Shown: one piece after another, positions 37,816-50,042 of the stretch
Layout of the letters: each line of letters opens with the position of its first letter
How positions within the stretch are numbered: position 1 is the stretch's first letter
Source: Pomacea canaliculata
Lineage: Eukaryota > Mollusca > Gastropoda > Architaenioglossa > Ampullariidae
DNA length: 64,000 nucleotides
Assembly (NCBI RefSeq): GCF_003073045.1
Contig: NC_037592.1
Coordinates: forward strand, 13,882,384-13,946,383
Reading direction: 5' to 3'
Notes under the pieces: model-generated
Databases searched by the model: none
Told to the model about the DNA's origin: nothing
What the model saw: the letters and a program-made list of their open reading frames with translations, nothing else
Position numbers and translations under genes: made by a program

Positions 37816-39346
37816 GACGTGCTTCATCATTACCGCCTTCATATTTATTTTGACATACAGGGTCAAGTGCGTGTACTCCATTCTCATTCAGAATGATCGT
37901 ATTATATTCCAGTTCCCGCTACCCTCGTAAGTTTAGAGGCAAGTCGTGACTGTTACAAGGGAGATAAGAACACCAGTGAAGTATGATACCCAACAATGAA
38001 TTTTTACAAAACAAATTTGTGCAGATTTCGCTGTTTCTTGGGTTGAAGGCCAGAATACAGTCAACACCGCACTTTTCCCGATGGCCTCTTCCTCATTTTA
38101 GGAGACCGATGAGATGTCAACCGCCGTAAACTCTTCTTATCGCCATCTTGACCTGTCTCGGCTTATCTATCGGGTTATCTCCCTTCACTTCTCGTCCTAC
38201 AGTCGTGAGGCTATGAAAACGGAGGGAATCCCCGTCTGCTTTCATTCAAGGGTCACACACACTGAATATAAAGTACATGGGCGTTGTTCATGGGACACCA
38301 GAGTGTCAACATTGACATGGGGAGCAGTGCAAACAACGGTCCCGGTGGGTATCGATTCTTTCCTCATCTACATCATAACAAAGCGACATTAAATGAGGAC
38401 TCATCGCACCTGTCAGTTGTGTCCCTACCCACTGTGATTAATGTGAAGGACTTAAGGCCCACCCCTGTGTTCCCTTGTTTCAGATTCACCGAAGAAAAGC
38501 AATTATCGAGTATCCAGGAAAGTGAATATTTTCTTGTTTCGCAAAATATAATATATTATTTATTTTCTGTTTAAGCTCCATCTTTCGGCTTTACAGGAAT
38601 GAAAGATGTTGTACTCTGTGAAATAAAACAATGAGAAAAACTTTCAGTGATGTCTACCTGTTCAAGAAAAGTTTTATTCAAATGAACATCAAGCATTATC
38701 ATACAGTTTAGAATATATATCTGCAATTTATTTCTATAACAAAGACCATAATTAAGCAAGAACAAAACCATATAAAGCATTTTCAGAAGCAAGTTTATAT
38801 ATTTATATATTTATGAGTGGAACAATTACAATGACAATGCCAGCTTTCTCTTATCAAGGCCCCTTGCAAGATGAAACTATACTGTACAGGTTTAACTCTT
38901 GCTAGTAAGGAAACATGTAAGCCAAACTGTTTACACCACCAACTGTTAACAATGTAGTGTTGAATGAGTATATTATATTAAGCCTCTTATTTGACAAACA
39001 GACAATTTTTACAAGCACCACAAAAGCTGAGCGTTAAGTTTACAAGATTACAATCATGACAGAGGTCGCCACTTGAGTGAAAAAGTCTACAATTCTGATT
39101 ACTCCTACAGTGATGTTTCGTATGTACATGGTCGTATATGATTATAAACAAACTGTTTGCAGTATAAGTATATTGTCATCGTAGCGATAGGAGCAGCAGA
39201 TGCTGTTGAATAGTTCTATAGAGATCCTTCTCACTGTAATATCCAGTAAGTCTGGACATCAGCCGTTAAAAACATCTGATTTTATATCTTCAGTGGATAG
39301 AGTGATAGGGTCCTCGATGAATAATCAGTCAGTGAGTAAATCACAG

Positions 39347-42300
39347 TCAGATGAGTCGACAGTCGGCCATCTTGTCATCCAGCACAAAGTAATCCAGTTC
39401 CATGTCATTAGCATTGCTGGACTTGAAGATGAGGAGGAGACTGTGTGGCTGTCATCACTCATCATCGACACACAACAGGCATCCTCTGTTTGCTGGGGCG
39501 GGTTGTGATGACAGAAGCCTGGTTTTTGAAGCAGCTCGTACCTGTGATCCTGGTCACCACACCTGCTCAGCTCAAACCTGGAATAACTGTCGCCATTCAC
39601 TGACTTCACATCTCTGCTGCCTTCTTGCTTCTTCAGTTCGTAAGATGGAGCATCTGTCAAACTCTTAAAGCTCGTGCTGTTGTCAGAACAAAGAGTTTCA
39701 CCGTCAATAGCAATGTCGGGTAGCCCTGTATTAACGGCTTGAAACTTCAAGACTTCACTGATTCCCTCAGTTTTGTGATCTGTTCACTGGTTTTGTCAAA
39801 GAGATGGTTATAGATGTTTGCGTCCAACCTCCTGTCCACCGCCATGTCCCACATTTGGATGCTGTTGCTTGCAGTAGCCCCTGTCCTCTTCAGTTTCGTT
39901 TGTCAGCTCGTCGGCCCTGTCGTCTGCTACCTCCAGCACCATGTAAGGCGAATGCTTCTCAGTAAGCGAGTGGTTTGTATCGTCCTCCGATTGTATAACA
40001 CGAGTCTCTACCCTGGAGTCGCCAGCTTTGTTCACAAAAATTTGTCTAGTTCCTTCCTGAAGCGACGGCCAGTTCTGGTGCTTTGTAACTCAGATGATTG
40101 TACTCAGACGACTCTGTTGTCTTGGCAACCTCGTAACCTTCACCAACTTCGTCCTCTCTGTTTTGGGTTCGATCTCATCGAAGTTGTTGACGTCGACGAC
40201 TGAGTGAGACGAATCTTTGAGGTTTGTGTCTTCGTCAGTTACTTGTGGATCACCTGAGTTTCGAACCCTCATCTCTGTAAAGCTGTTTGTGTCGTCAGAG
40301 GGCGCTCGAGGTAGCTCAGCTGAGTGAGGCCTTGAGCATTCCTGAAGAGTGCTGTAGATGTGAGGGTCTTGCACAGAATGGTCTACAATAATTTCATCGT
40401 ACGAACTCTGTTCGGGTGCAGCAATAGGGAGTCTGTCAGCTGTACTGCTCAAGTCTGAAGCTGCAGTAAAAAATGTTGATCAGTTTTTATTGTGAAAATT
40501 TCTGGAAATGGCCGATTCTTAAATTTATTTTGTATCTCAATTTCATGAATACTATTACAATAAGTAAACGCGCATAACATTAATTTTAGATTGATTGCCT
40601 CTTCTTCATCAATCATTGGTATCTTTCTCCCGAATGTATAATTTTAGGTTACAAAGTCCTTAATAGGAAATAGAAGGCAGTTTGTAACTTTAACACTGGT
40701 GGGGAAACTTGCCTGAATGGATTTCTTCGAGTGGCAATGGCGGCTCGCTGATGCTGTTTCAAAAATGAAAACGCAAACCCAGATGAAAGTTGATGCAATG
40801 TTTTTTCAACATAAAAAGTTTTCTATCTAAAGCGTTTGGTAGAAGAAAAAACATCAACATATTTTTTCTTTCAAAAACGAGACAAAAATTTGTATTCAAG
40901 TTTACATTGACCTCAAAGTGTGTTCACTAGAGTTACTCCCCTCTCCACTCGTCGGCTCACTGATTAACTGAACTAACAAGCGGAACACAAGTGAAGCATG
41001 GTGTTAAATTGTTCAGAAACAAAAAAAAAAGCAGAAGCTACGCCCTGTAATGTTTACCTCGGCAAGGTTAGATCCCTATTCTTTTTCATCTTGTAGATGA
41101 TGAAGGAAATGAAAACAATAACAACGACGACAGCTGCAACGCAGGAGGCGATGACAACGACTCCTGTGACAGAAAAAAATCACAAATCACGATAGTCCCT
41201 GAACCCTTGATTTTACATAATTTTAAAATCTTAATTGATGATGCGAGTTCATACTGCCTAAGCCTTAAGGTGCCACAGTCTTCTCAAATTCAAAGACTTA
41301 TCATGCGCAGTGTGAAACACACGCTTTTTAATGTTTGTCCTTATTTATGCAAACGTGGCGCGCGATTCCACGTGATAAACGTGTTTACTTTCTGGGTTCA
41401 CGCACGCTGTCAGCCAGTCTGTACCCAGACCTCAGGCCCTCCACCTACCCCTCCCGTTGTGTGATGACTCGGTGTCCTCACAGTCGTTAGCATAGGTGAA
41501 CTCGATGTCATCCAGTGCAACGGAGGAAAATTTCCAAGTGTTCCCCGAGTGCCCGTAAACTGAACCTGCATTAAATATGAACAGAAAGATTCAATTATCG
41601 CTTGTTTTTTTAACCCTTCTTTTATCTTTTGAACTCTAGTTATTTCTTCTTTTATACTTTCTTTCTTTTTTGTATTTCGTTTGCTTGTTTTTCTTATTTC
41701 CTGCTATTGATAATACGGAAAGGAGACTATTATTGCAAAAAAAAAAAAAAAAAGTTATCTTCCCTGGCCAGTAACTGTCACAGACTTTACATCATATTAA
41801 CGAATTATTTTAGAAAGCTGTTATTCAGCAGACTTTTTAGGTGAAAAAATAGCCAGTTTAATCCTCTTTGTATCGCGAGTCTTAATATGAATATGAATGA
41901 AGACTAAGATACACTCCCATCTCATCGGTCAGAGAATTAATGAATTATCTTACCTTAAAAGGCAACACCGACTCTATCTTCACGGCCCCCATGCTCCACA
42001 CAGGTTTTGTGTCATCGGAGGACTTTGTCCAGAGAACCTTTTCGTTGGGAGACAGGGAGCCGGACAAGATGCTGACAGACAGAGAGTCATCGCCCTCGCC
42101 ATCCATGTGATACCAAAACCTCAGGCAACCCTCGTCCCCTGCCTCCGCTTTCCTCGACAGGACACTTTGGAGAGAGCACGACTCACCAGATATCAGAGCC
42201 GAGAGATTCATCCAAAAGTACATATCTAAAAGACAGACAAAAATATGCTTAAAAGATGTCGTAATGTTATTTATTATCGATTTATTATTTATTTAAAGGG

Positions 42301-43184
42301 ATTTGACTGAGGGAAAAGTAAACACGATGAGCGGCACAGATTCCATGGAAAATATTTCTTATGCTGTTTTCTTCTTAGATATCATGATATTGATGAACCA
42401 GCTCATAATGAGTTTACAATGGTTAACAAGAGGCAGGGGTAAATGTCTGCAGGACTTCCGGGACACAAGAATAACATCATCATCATCATCAGTAGTGACT
42501 ACTGAAAAAGTAAATCATCGATAGATTACTTTTTTAATAAATGTAAGGCTAGTTATCCGTGAGAATGTGAGTGACTTAATAATTATTCCTCATTAACAGG
42601 TGTAATGCTTACTATTTCCGTCTGTTGTGTGATCTTCAGTTGGTCCTAAGAAGTTCTTGTACTTGTTTCCTGAGTCCCATTTACACACAGTAGAGTTGGT
42701 GCTGGTCCACGGACAGTTTTCTATTTTACTTGTAGCAAAACAGTTTCCTGCTAACAGTCCAAAACACAAAATTTATTTACCATGTCCACTAATAACATAA
42801 ACTGCGTGAGAGAGAGAGAGAGTGAGAAAGAGGGACAGAGTGGCCTAAGCATGTTTTTGATACAAATGTCTCTCACAAAGAGTGTGACACATTCGTATTA
42901 TATCTCCAATAAATTATTACAAAGTGCGTTTTGTAAAGCATTTGTTTCTGTTTCTAACCTGGTATAGCACAGCTTCCCTCTTCGATTGTTATAGAGCGCA
43001 GTTGAGCGATGCTGACAGGTTCCAGAATTAAAGTGTGATTGAGCTGTGAGAAAAAATTAGGAAAAAAATACTATGAGCGACATGTGTAGGTATGATAGGA
43101 TCTTTGTCTTAGTTACTGATGGCAACGTGTGTGAATCCATGTCCTTACTATCATTAACCTTCAGTGGTTGGTAACATCTACAGC

Positions 43185-43233
<49 letters not shown>

Positions 43234-43234
43234 A

Positions 43235-43281
<47 letters not shown>

Positions 43282-43544
43282 GAGCTTACTTTTCCATCAT
43301 TGACATTTGTGGTGTACACAGTGATTGGGAAGCTGTTGAAACTCTCACTTTCAGAGACATCGACTCTTGGACTATAGAAATTGTTTTATCATTAGAAACA
43401 CTTCAATAAACAGTTGGGCCTGTCCCTCCGACCTGATTTCTGTGTGTAAGCACCATGGATCGAAACCAAGCTGTACTAACTGCGACTGAAGAATAGCTTG
43501 AACTTTCTGGTTTTTGTTGATATTGTTCCGTGCTTCGATATAAC
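39347..43544 (-). CDS. receptor gene M4: two MAM-type domains, transmembrane helix, tyrosine-rich tail
   Basis: Predicted type I membrane receptor. Exons seen: 43544-43290 and 43043-42959 (end of a divergent MAM-like domain, closing ITIEEGSC), 42747-42613, 42225-41954 and 41565-41449 (a second, canonical MAM domain: NCPWTSTN, DHTTDGN, CLRFWYHMDGEGDDSLSV, then VALDDIEFTYANDC), 41163-41058 (helix VVVIASCVAAVVVVIVFISF, then KMKKNR), 40753-40713 and tail 40460-39347. Tail motifs in the stitched frame: SYDEII, IYSTLQ, EYNHLSYK, PYMVLE, IYNHLF, SYELK, RYELL, DYFVLDD. The phases between exons agree. Exons 43544-43290 and 41565-41449 and the tail carry single-base frameshifts; the one at 41,530 is a short T run. 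The 40753-40713 exon uses a GC donor. The signal-peptide exon is uncertain. Confidence 0.7.
43185..43278. repeat. (CA)n microsatellite
   Basis: About 94 bases of CA repeats broken by two GA steps, in the M4 intron between the exons 43,544-43,290 and 43,043-42,959. Confidence 0.95.
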
Positions 43545-44554
43545 CTGAGCAAAGTAATAACATTGCGAAATGACCGTTGAAGAACTCGAGACATAAATGA
43601 CAAACGTGAAGAACTGGTAGCTATTTATTTTATTATCCTTTTTTTTGGCCATTTATTACAAGCAGCATTGACAGTGGTATTCAATTGAGAGCATATTGAT
43701 GATGGTGAACTAATATACCCAGAAAGTTTAATCGAGAAAGAGAGAGGGAAAATATTTGAGCGTTAAAAGCAGATAAAGGACAAGTTCTGAATGTGATGAA
43801 AGATGGCGGGAAAAAGTAAGCATTAAATAATTGATTAAAAAAAACGCCATTGACAGAAAAAACAACGAAAGAAATAATTTAATAGATACTAGAATGATAA
43901 AACCTTTTTCATTTGTCCAGCTGATCTTTCCCTTCGTTGCAGTAAGAACACAATCCATCGTCGAATACGCAGTTTATCACAGAGGAAACGGGTTAGAGAT
44001 GCTGCATGCAAGTGTAGAAACAATGAGCTGGCAACAACTTAAAGTAATGTTTGTGTTTAAATCAACTTTCCAAGTCAACCTTTACAGGACGAAATAGTCG
44101 TTAAACAAAGGTAATAAGTAGGAATATTTTGGTAAAAATATACTAACATACACTGCTTAAAGCATCTCTATTTAATTAATTACCAAACACAATATTCAAT
44201 GTGACAATTCTAATAAGAAATGCAGTAAAGTCTAATACAGCAATGGCCTCATACATAAAGATGTTAATGATCCTAAATAAACTTTGACTAACTACTCACT
44301 GTTTGAGCCGGGCAATGCATTCATATTACATTCACTGCTGAAATGATAACAAGGAAGCTTTCATTAAATAAGGAAATGTATTTTCTATTAATAACCACTT
44401 TAACAAGAAAAACATCTTCAATAGATGCATCCAGATGGACTGACATGTCTAAATGGAAGTGAGAGCGAGAAATTCTGAGACCACACAATGCCAAACATAT
44501 GTCAAGGTATTAATACAAATCGATGGGTTAGTCATATAGTTATTATATTGTTTT

Positions 44555-44672
44555 TTTTTTTTCATCCACGAGAGAAGGCAAACCCATTCATTGCTATGAG
44601 CTGTTGGTGGTATTTCCCACCGCAACACAGATTCCTTGCGCACTCTTCTACATAGCACAAACAATTTTCTTT
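44555..44672 (-). other. possible cysteine-rich exon of M4
   Basis: After TTTTTGTCTTAG the minus strand reads PKENCLCYVEECARNLCC, then GGKYHQQL. It sits where M4 should have its first MAM-type exon, but the WxxxxxG end of that exon is only visible in another frame. Could be a frameshifted exon or chance. Confidence 0.25.
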
Positions 44673-44679
44673 AGGCTAA

Positions 44680-46515
44680 GACAAAAATATAATTACTAAA
44701 AATAAAAAAATAATAATTAAAAAATTAAACGTAATAACTATTAGTACACATACACATATTCTACCCAAGCCCCAGGTGTCGCGTAACGCGATCGGGTGTC
44801 TTTCACAGACACACTCGCAATCACACGGACAAACTTGCACAAGCCCGATGCAAGCAACGAAGCCAATCACTCCTCAGTGGACTCGTCCATGACACTCATA
44901 CACATAGTTATATTCTGTTCCAATTTGGATATATATATATAGAGAGAGAGGGGGAGATAGTCGGTTCTCACGTACGACAAGACTAGTGACAGTGTATAGT
45001 CTTTAGAGACTGAGTGCGTGTAGCTCACCTGCTGTCTGACATCCAGAAGAAGGACAGCTCGCAAAGCATCCACAGGTGTCCCCAGACCCAGAGGACACTA
45101 CTGAATGAAGCTGGCGGCATTGGTGCTCGTCGATGTCCTGAGGATACTACTCAGCAATGTGCAAAATGTCTTTTGAAGATCTTTGAAATAAAAATTCCAG
45201 CAGAGCTGAACAGTCTAGACACACCTGAGTACTAGGTAAGATTTAATCAGAGGACCGTCAGTGTGCTGACAACATAAGGACTTCAATACCCACACCGAGA
45301 AACTGGAATATTCCTGGCACACAGGGAAGTAAGTTTTCGGCAATCTGCAGTCACGTGACATCGCCCAGGTACACAAAGGAAAACAAAAATTTAATGTTCT
45401 TCATGCTTGATTTCCCACTTTTGGTAAAATTAAGGAAACTTTTTGACTCTTTTAAAGTAATGTAACTCAGAAGGAAAGTTTCCCTCGGAAAACCTTAAAC
45501 TGTTTGATCCCCTTCCTTCTCTCAAAGCGGGGAACACAAGCCCTCAATTCATATTTTGTACAGTGACAACCTTTAGACCTAAACGCAAGGCAACATGATC
45601 TTGTACACAGTTTTCCCTCTCCTCCACAAAAGCAAGTCAAGACACAAAATAAACCAAATGTAAAGCTATTAAAATAATTAAAAAATTAAAATAATAATCT
45701 AATATTAGGTATTTTTTTAAAATAGGAGAATGTTGATGCAGGTCAGCTATTAGTCAACTAAGGCCAAGAATGCCAGAGAATACTTTAATTGAATAAACAC
45801 TTTAACTTTAACTCTTCTATTTCTTTGCATCCCACACAAATTCATTGATGAACTCATAGGACACATATATCATATAATTATAATCATATATTATATATTA
45901 TGTAACACATGGATGCATACATATACTCTTTCCCCCTCGAAAATGCAATGCTAATGATGATGTAGACACGTGATTGTCATGGTTAGCTGGCTGAATGGTT
46001 TGGTAGAAAAGTGCTTCCACCTACAGGCGATTTCATACTAGGAGGGGGAGGGAGCGGGAGGAAACCAGACTACACGGAGAAAATCCTTGATGGCCGTTCC
46101 TGCGAACAAATGTTCCAGACAGAGAATGTCCCGAGACGAGATCTGAACCCGGGGGCTTTGACTGTGGTGACAAGTAGTGTTTACATCACTACACTACCGA
46201 CTGTCACGTGTTGCTTGCTGGGGCGGTGTACCGGTCGTTTGATGTGACGGACAGGGAGTGGGCGGGGACCCTATTGACCACAGTGATGTCGAGGATGTAC
46301 AAGATAGGATGTGAAGTCCTGGTGAGATAATCACAGATAACACTGTGGGATTATGGATATGTGAAGTACTGTAACTTCTCATTAATCATTAAGTATCTTA
46401 CGATGTCAGTTCTTCCTGAATATTGTCTACTCCAAGTCTTAGCATCAGACAAATATACATGTATGTATTGTGTGGATGGTGTTCGTTGGTATGTGTGTAT
46501 ATACATATGACAATA
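44680..46515. other. interval between M4 body and its presumed 5' end
   Basis: No supported exon. Contains a SINE-like repeat at 45,990-46,210 and AT-rich sequence around 45,660-45,910. Confidence 0.5.
45990..46210 (-). mobile_element. tRNA-derived SINE-like element
   Basis: The minus strand shows GTAGTGTAGTGATGTAAACA and CCCGGGTTCAGATCTCGTC (tRNA-like head). A core with TTTTCTCCGTGTAGTCTGGT, TTCCTCCCGCTCC and GAAATCGCCTGTAGGTGGAA follows. The CTCCG..GTTTCCTCCC block resembles the conserved core of many metazoan SINEs. It shares head and core order with 37,365-37,560. Confidence 0.65.
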
Positions 46516-46530
46516 AGATTTTCACCACTA

Positions 46531-46562
46531 GTAGGTGACACAAGGACAAGAAGTGTAGCCAT
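46531..46562 (-). other. weak candidate signal-peptide exon for M4
   Basis: ATG at 46562 gives MATLLVLVSPTSG before a GTGAAA donor-like site. The open frame extends upstream (CIFVF) without another ATG. Position between M3 and the M4 body is right, but the peptide is very short. Confidence 0.2.
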
Positions 46563-47025
46563 GAATACAAAAATACAGAGAGGAACTAGTTGACCTTTTT
46601 CCCGGTCTAACTGACAGGGCAAGGAAGTAGATTTGTTTTACCTGTCTACAATATGCAATCAACCAGAAACAGTAGTTTGATTGTGTTTATGATGTGCACT
46701 GACTGTTGACATTCCTGTAATCCTCCAGCAGGTACACGTGTGTGTGTGTGTTTGCACGCGCGAATTATTTGAACAAACCCTGTCAATCTTGTCTAAATAA
46801 CAAGTTAGTTCAATAAACCCTCCTACCGTTACTATCCTTAAGATAATATTACATTCTGCAATACGTGATCACCCTTGAAATAATATTCAGTGGGATAAGC
46901 TACACATGGTCTGTAGAATGTTGTAACACTGAGTCCCTGTACTTATTGTATGAAGCGGAGCAACAACCGAAGCATGTGACTATCTGCTCGTACCAACAAC
47001 TGCAAGGAATGAAGAATGTTGTGTT

Positions 47026-47195
47026 CTAACATTTCACTAACACAAGTATTGCATTGTCCAGTCTGTATCTCACGGTCACCATCAGTGTCGCAGCAGCAGC
47101 TGAGTGACCTCTGACATCGGTCATTGACTCGTATGACGGCCCCTTGTCTGGATCTGCAACTGGTCCTCCCATCATCTCATTCTTTTTCTTTTGTT
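47026..47195 (-). other. possible remnant of an M3 cytoplasmic tail
   Basis: The minus strand reads PVADPDKGPSYESMTDVRGH, which resembles the tyrosine-containing tails of the neighbours. No acceptor, membrane helix or longer tail was found, so it may be a relic or chance. Confidence 0.25.
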
Positions 47196-47795
47196 TTATT
47201 GTTGATAAGTAGTAGTGCGTGTTGTGAAACACCAAGACATAGAGTACCACTGTACTTTTATTTCAGTTTAATAATTGCAAGTACAAACAGAAAAGTAAGC
47301 TTGTTGTCACGAAAATGTTTGTCGAGGTTGTGGCAAGCGCTGCATTTCCTGCGTTGTCTTGTGGCACGGGTCTGGTAGCTGCAGATAAAGTGCATGCATG
47401 TATTTTGTACACAGTTCAATTTGAATGATTGGTACAATGATAAAAAAAGTCTATATTTCGTTTCGTCTGTGGATAATTATCGCAACAAATAATGAAATAG
47501 TTGCTAAATACTTCGACAGATTTAGAAATTTTCTAAAAAAACAATTTGTTAAAGTAATCAGTCTGAAATGTGGGAAAGTTAGCAAATACATTTTCCTAAA
47601 TATTTTTATTAGTTTTCTCAGAAAACAGAACATTAGCAAAGAGTTAATATTAATATTACTATACACAACTTGAGAAAATACACCATGCATAATGCAGTGT
47701 CTGAGATGAGAAGAGCTGCTTTAATCATAAGGACCGGCTTGAAAGTCAGACGTCTACTCGTGCAGTCATCTAACCACTAAATTAGCCAGTCAGCT

Positions 47796-47864
47796 AGTCA
47801 GCCAGTCGGTCAGTCGGTCAGTCGGTCGGTCGGTCGGTCGGTCGGTCGGTCAGTCAGTCAGTCA
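47796..47864. repeat. (GGTC)n/(AGTC)n repeat
   Basis: About 70 bases of GTCG/GTCA units, just downstream of the last recognised M3 exon. Confidence 0.9.
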
Positions 47865-47937
47865 GATCAGCCAATCAGACACGCAGCAGACGTTGACTCA
47901 CGCACTCAACACGCGGAACCACCCGCGAGGTGCTCAC

Positions 47938-50042
47938 CCATCTCAGGACACGCGCCTGCCCAGACCGTGACGTTCCTCATCCTGACCCAGGAGTCTGGCT
48001 GCGCCAGGTTGTATGCGCGGAACTCCACCTGGGGAAACAGAGCTGCCTCAGTTCCACTGACAACATTCAGGAACTTGTAGTCATAACGATGTTGTCACTA
48101 CCAACGTTCATCCTTCTCTTGATAATACAATATGTTCTTATTGTCTGTTATTGTTTTAAATACAGATTGAAATTTTTGTTTGTTTGGAGCTCTCGTTATT
48201 AATAAACTAAGCAAAATACACTCACACCTCATACATCCTGATGTGTTGCTAGCCAACGACCGAGGCAAAGTGACAAGAACAAACACAAGGTGGCCTTTAC
48301 ACCCACCTGACCTACCATTATCTCTCTCCGCCTTCAGTCCGTACAATAAACATAAACATCAACAAGAGGAAAATGATCCTATAGGTCTCAAGAAAGACCA
48401 AAGGGCAGTCTGGGCAAGACACTTCAGGGATGTTCACTTAACAGGTTCAGGAACAATTTGAGGGATCGACACATTCATCATGTCCTACGGTGATGCTTAC
48501 GTCTAATTCTTTATCGTGATCCCCATTTATCCATTTCTACAAATTCATCTACATCGACTTTCACACATGTACAAACCTTTACATTCTCACTGACATCGCA
48601 TCTACATGTATACCTTCGTAGTTTTAGTTTTGTTCTTTGCTTTGTCACCGGCTTCATTATCTACTTACAGTCACGTTTCCCGGAGACAGGGAGACAACTC
48701 CTGGCTGGAACTGTGTCAGCTGCTTGTCTGGTGCCCGGAAGACACACGTGTCGTTAACGACGACCGCCAGCTTGGAGGGCAGAGTCTGCGCGAAGTCAAA
48801 CGACAGGCACGACGCTTGCCTCACGTCCATCCAGGGGGACTGAAGCGTGGAGTAGGCAGAGTAATCGGAGCCTGTCCCAGATATTTCTGTATAGCCTGAA
48901 TGAAAATATCCATAATAAGAAAGAAGCATTATTTTTTTTCCTTTGAACATAATATAAAAACTCCAGAATTGATGTCCTACTGTCTAAAAGAACAGACCTA
49001 AATCAGATAAATGATTGGCGGAAAATTTTAAAGAAAAGATTTGAATTTTATTTTAGTCTGAAATGTATGCGCATTCCTTAAACTTTGTTTTATACTATAC
49101 ATTGTGATCTGATGCATGATACACAGAATACACATAAGAAAAAAAGATACAGCGAGCCATGACCATAAGTACCTGTCCTTTGCTGCCATGCTCTGGCGTC
49201 GGCCTTCCTGCAGGACTGAGTAAAGTTGCAGAAAGGAGTTGCTGCGGACAACTGCTGGTCTGCACCCAAACTGCACCTCACCTCACCAAGCACAGCAATG
49301 GCTGAGGACGAAAAGAACTTCAATGTGTACCTGGGGCATCCGAGTGACCGGAGTGTCTGGTCCTTGTCAAACAATTCTGACTTTGCAATGTTAGCAAGAG
49401 ATGATCCTCCAAGGAGGTGATGTTGAGGAACTGAATGTGTTCATGTTTGTGTGTTCGTTTGTTTTGTGCAAACTACGGGAATTGATTTATAGTATGTTAT
49501 GATCAAATGTGTTTATTCTTTTAATTAAAGAAAAGGATTTCCACTTTCTTACGGATAGTTTTTTCTTTATCTGGGCAGGATTTGCAATCCCTGGAATAAA
49601 AAGACAGAGTTTACTCTATTATACTAAGGCATTGGATATTCATATAGCTAAATAAAATTACCTTTTCAAGTTTTAATTTTACTTTTTGTTCATATTTTTT
49701 CAGCAATGATTCAAGCAGTACTTTTTTACAGCAGCAGACAAAAGGGTGGAGGAGAGAAAGAAAGAGAGCAAGGTAAAGATGATCAATAAAAGAAGGACAG
49801 AAAGAATCTGTGTGTGCGAGAGAGAACGTTTGTTCGTGAGTAAATTATATGTACAAAACAGAAATGTGAACAAAGTTTTAGAAATTTAAATAAAAAACGT
49901 TGTATTAATTTATTCCGGGAAAGCAGATAAAAGCCTGTGAAATGTTTACTTACAGCTGTTGACCAAAAGACTCGTTCACCAAACAGAGAAACAACATCGC
50001 AAGTTGAACCGCACGGCACAGAAGAACCTTTGAAATGCTCAT
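47938..50042 (-). CDS. receptor-family gene M3: signal peptide plus divergent MAM-like domain
   Basis: Five phase-compatible exons on the minus strand: 50042-49954 (signal peptide MSISKVLLCRAVQLAMLFLC, donor GTAAGT), 49590-49553 (linker LDCKSCPDKEKTI), 49301-49173 (CSLGADQQ...FCNFTQSCRKADARAW), 48895-48669 (YSAYSTLQSPWMDV...CLSFDFAQ...LAVVV) and 48028-47938 (VEFRAYN...MRNVTVWAGACPEM). Together these make one MAM-like domain with the same exon borders as M1 and M2; the last exon is 91 bases in all three. No frameshift was seen. No stalk, membrane or intact tail exon was found between 46,600 and 47,930, so M3 may be secreted, incomplete, or spliced to exons I missed. Confidence 0.75.

Larger units (their letters stand above)
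34685..39346. other. interval upstream of M5, exons not resolved
   Basis: This interval should hold the 5' exons of M5, but none is convincing. A minus-strand stretch at about 36,660-36,790 reads SQCHVFEC and VNYSCVTKTTKNEH in two frames. It faintly resembles the first MAM-type exon of the neighbours but is broken. SINE-like repeats lie at 37,365-37,815. Confidence 0.4.

Noticed and set aside
43057-43409. His/Thr and Cys/Val repeat frames
   Set aside because: Translations of the (CA)n tract.
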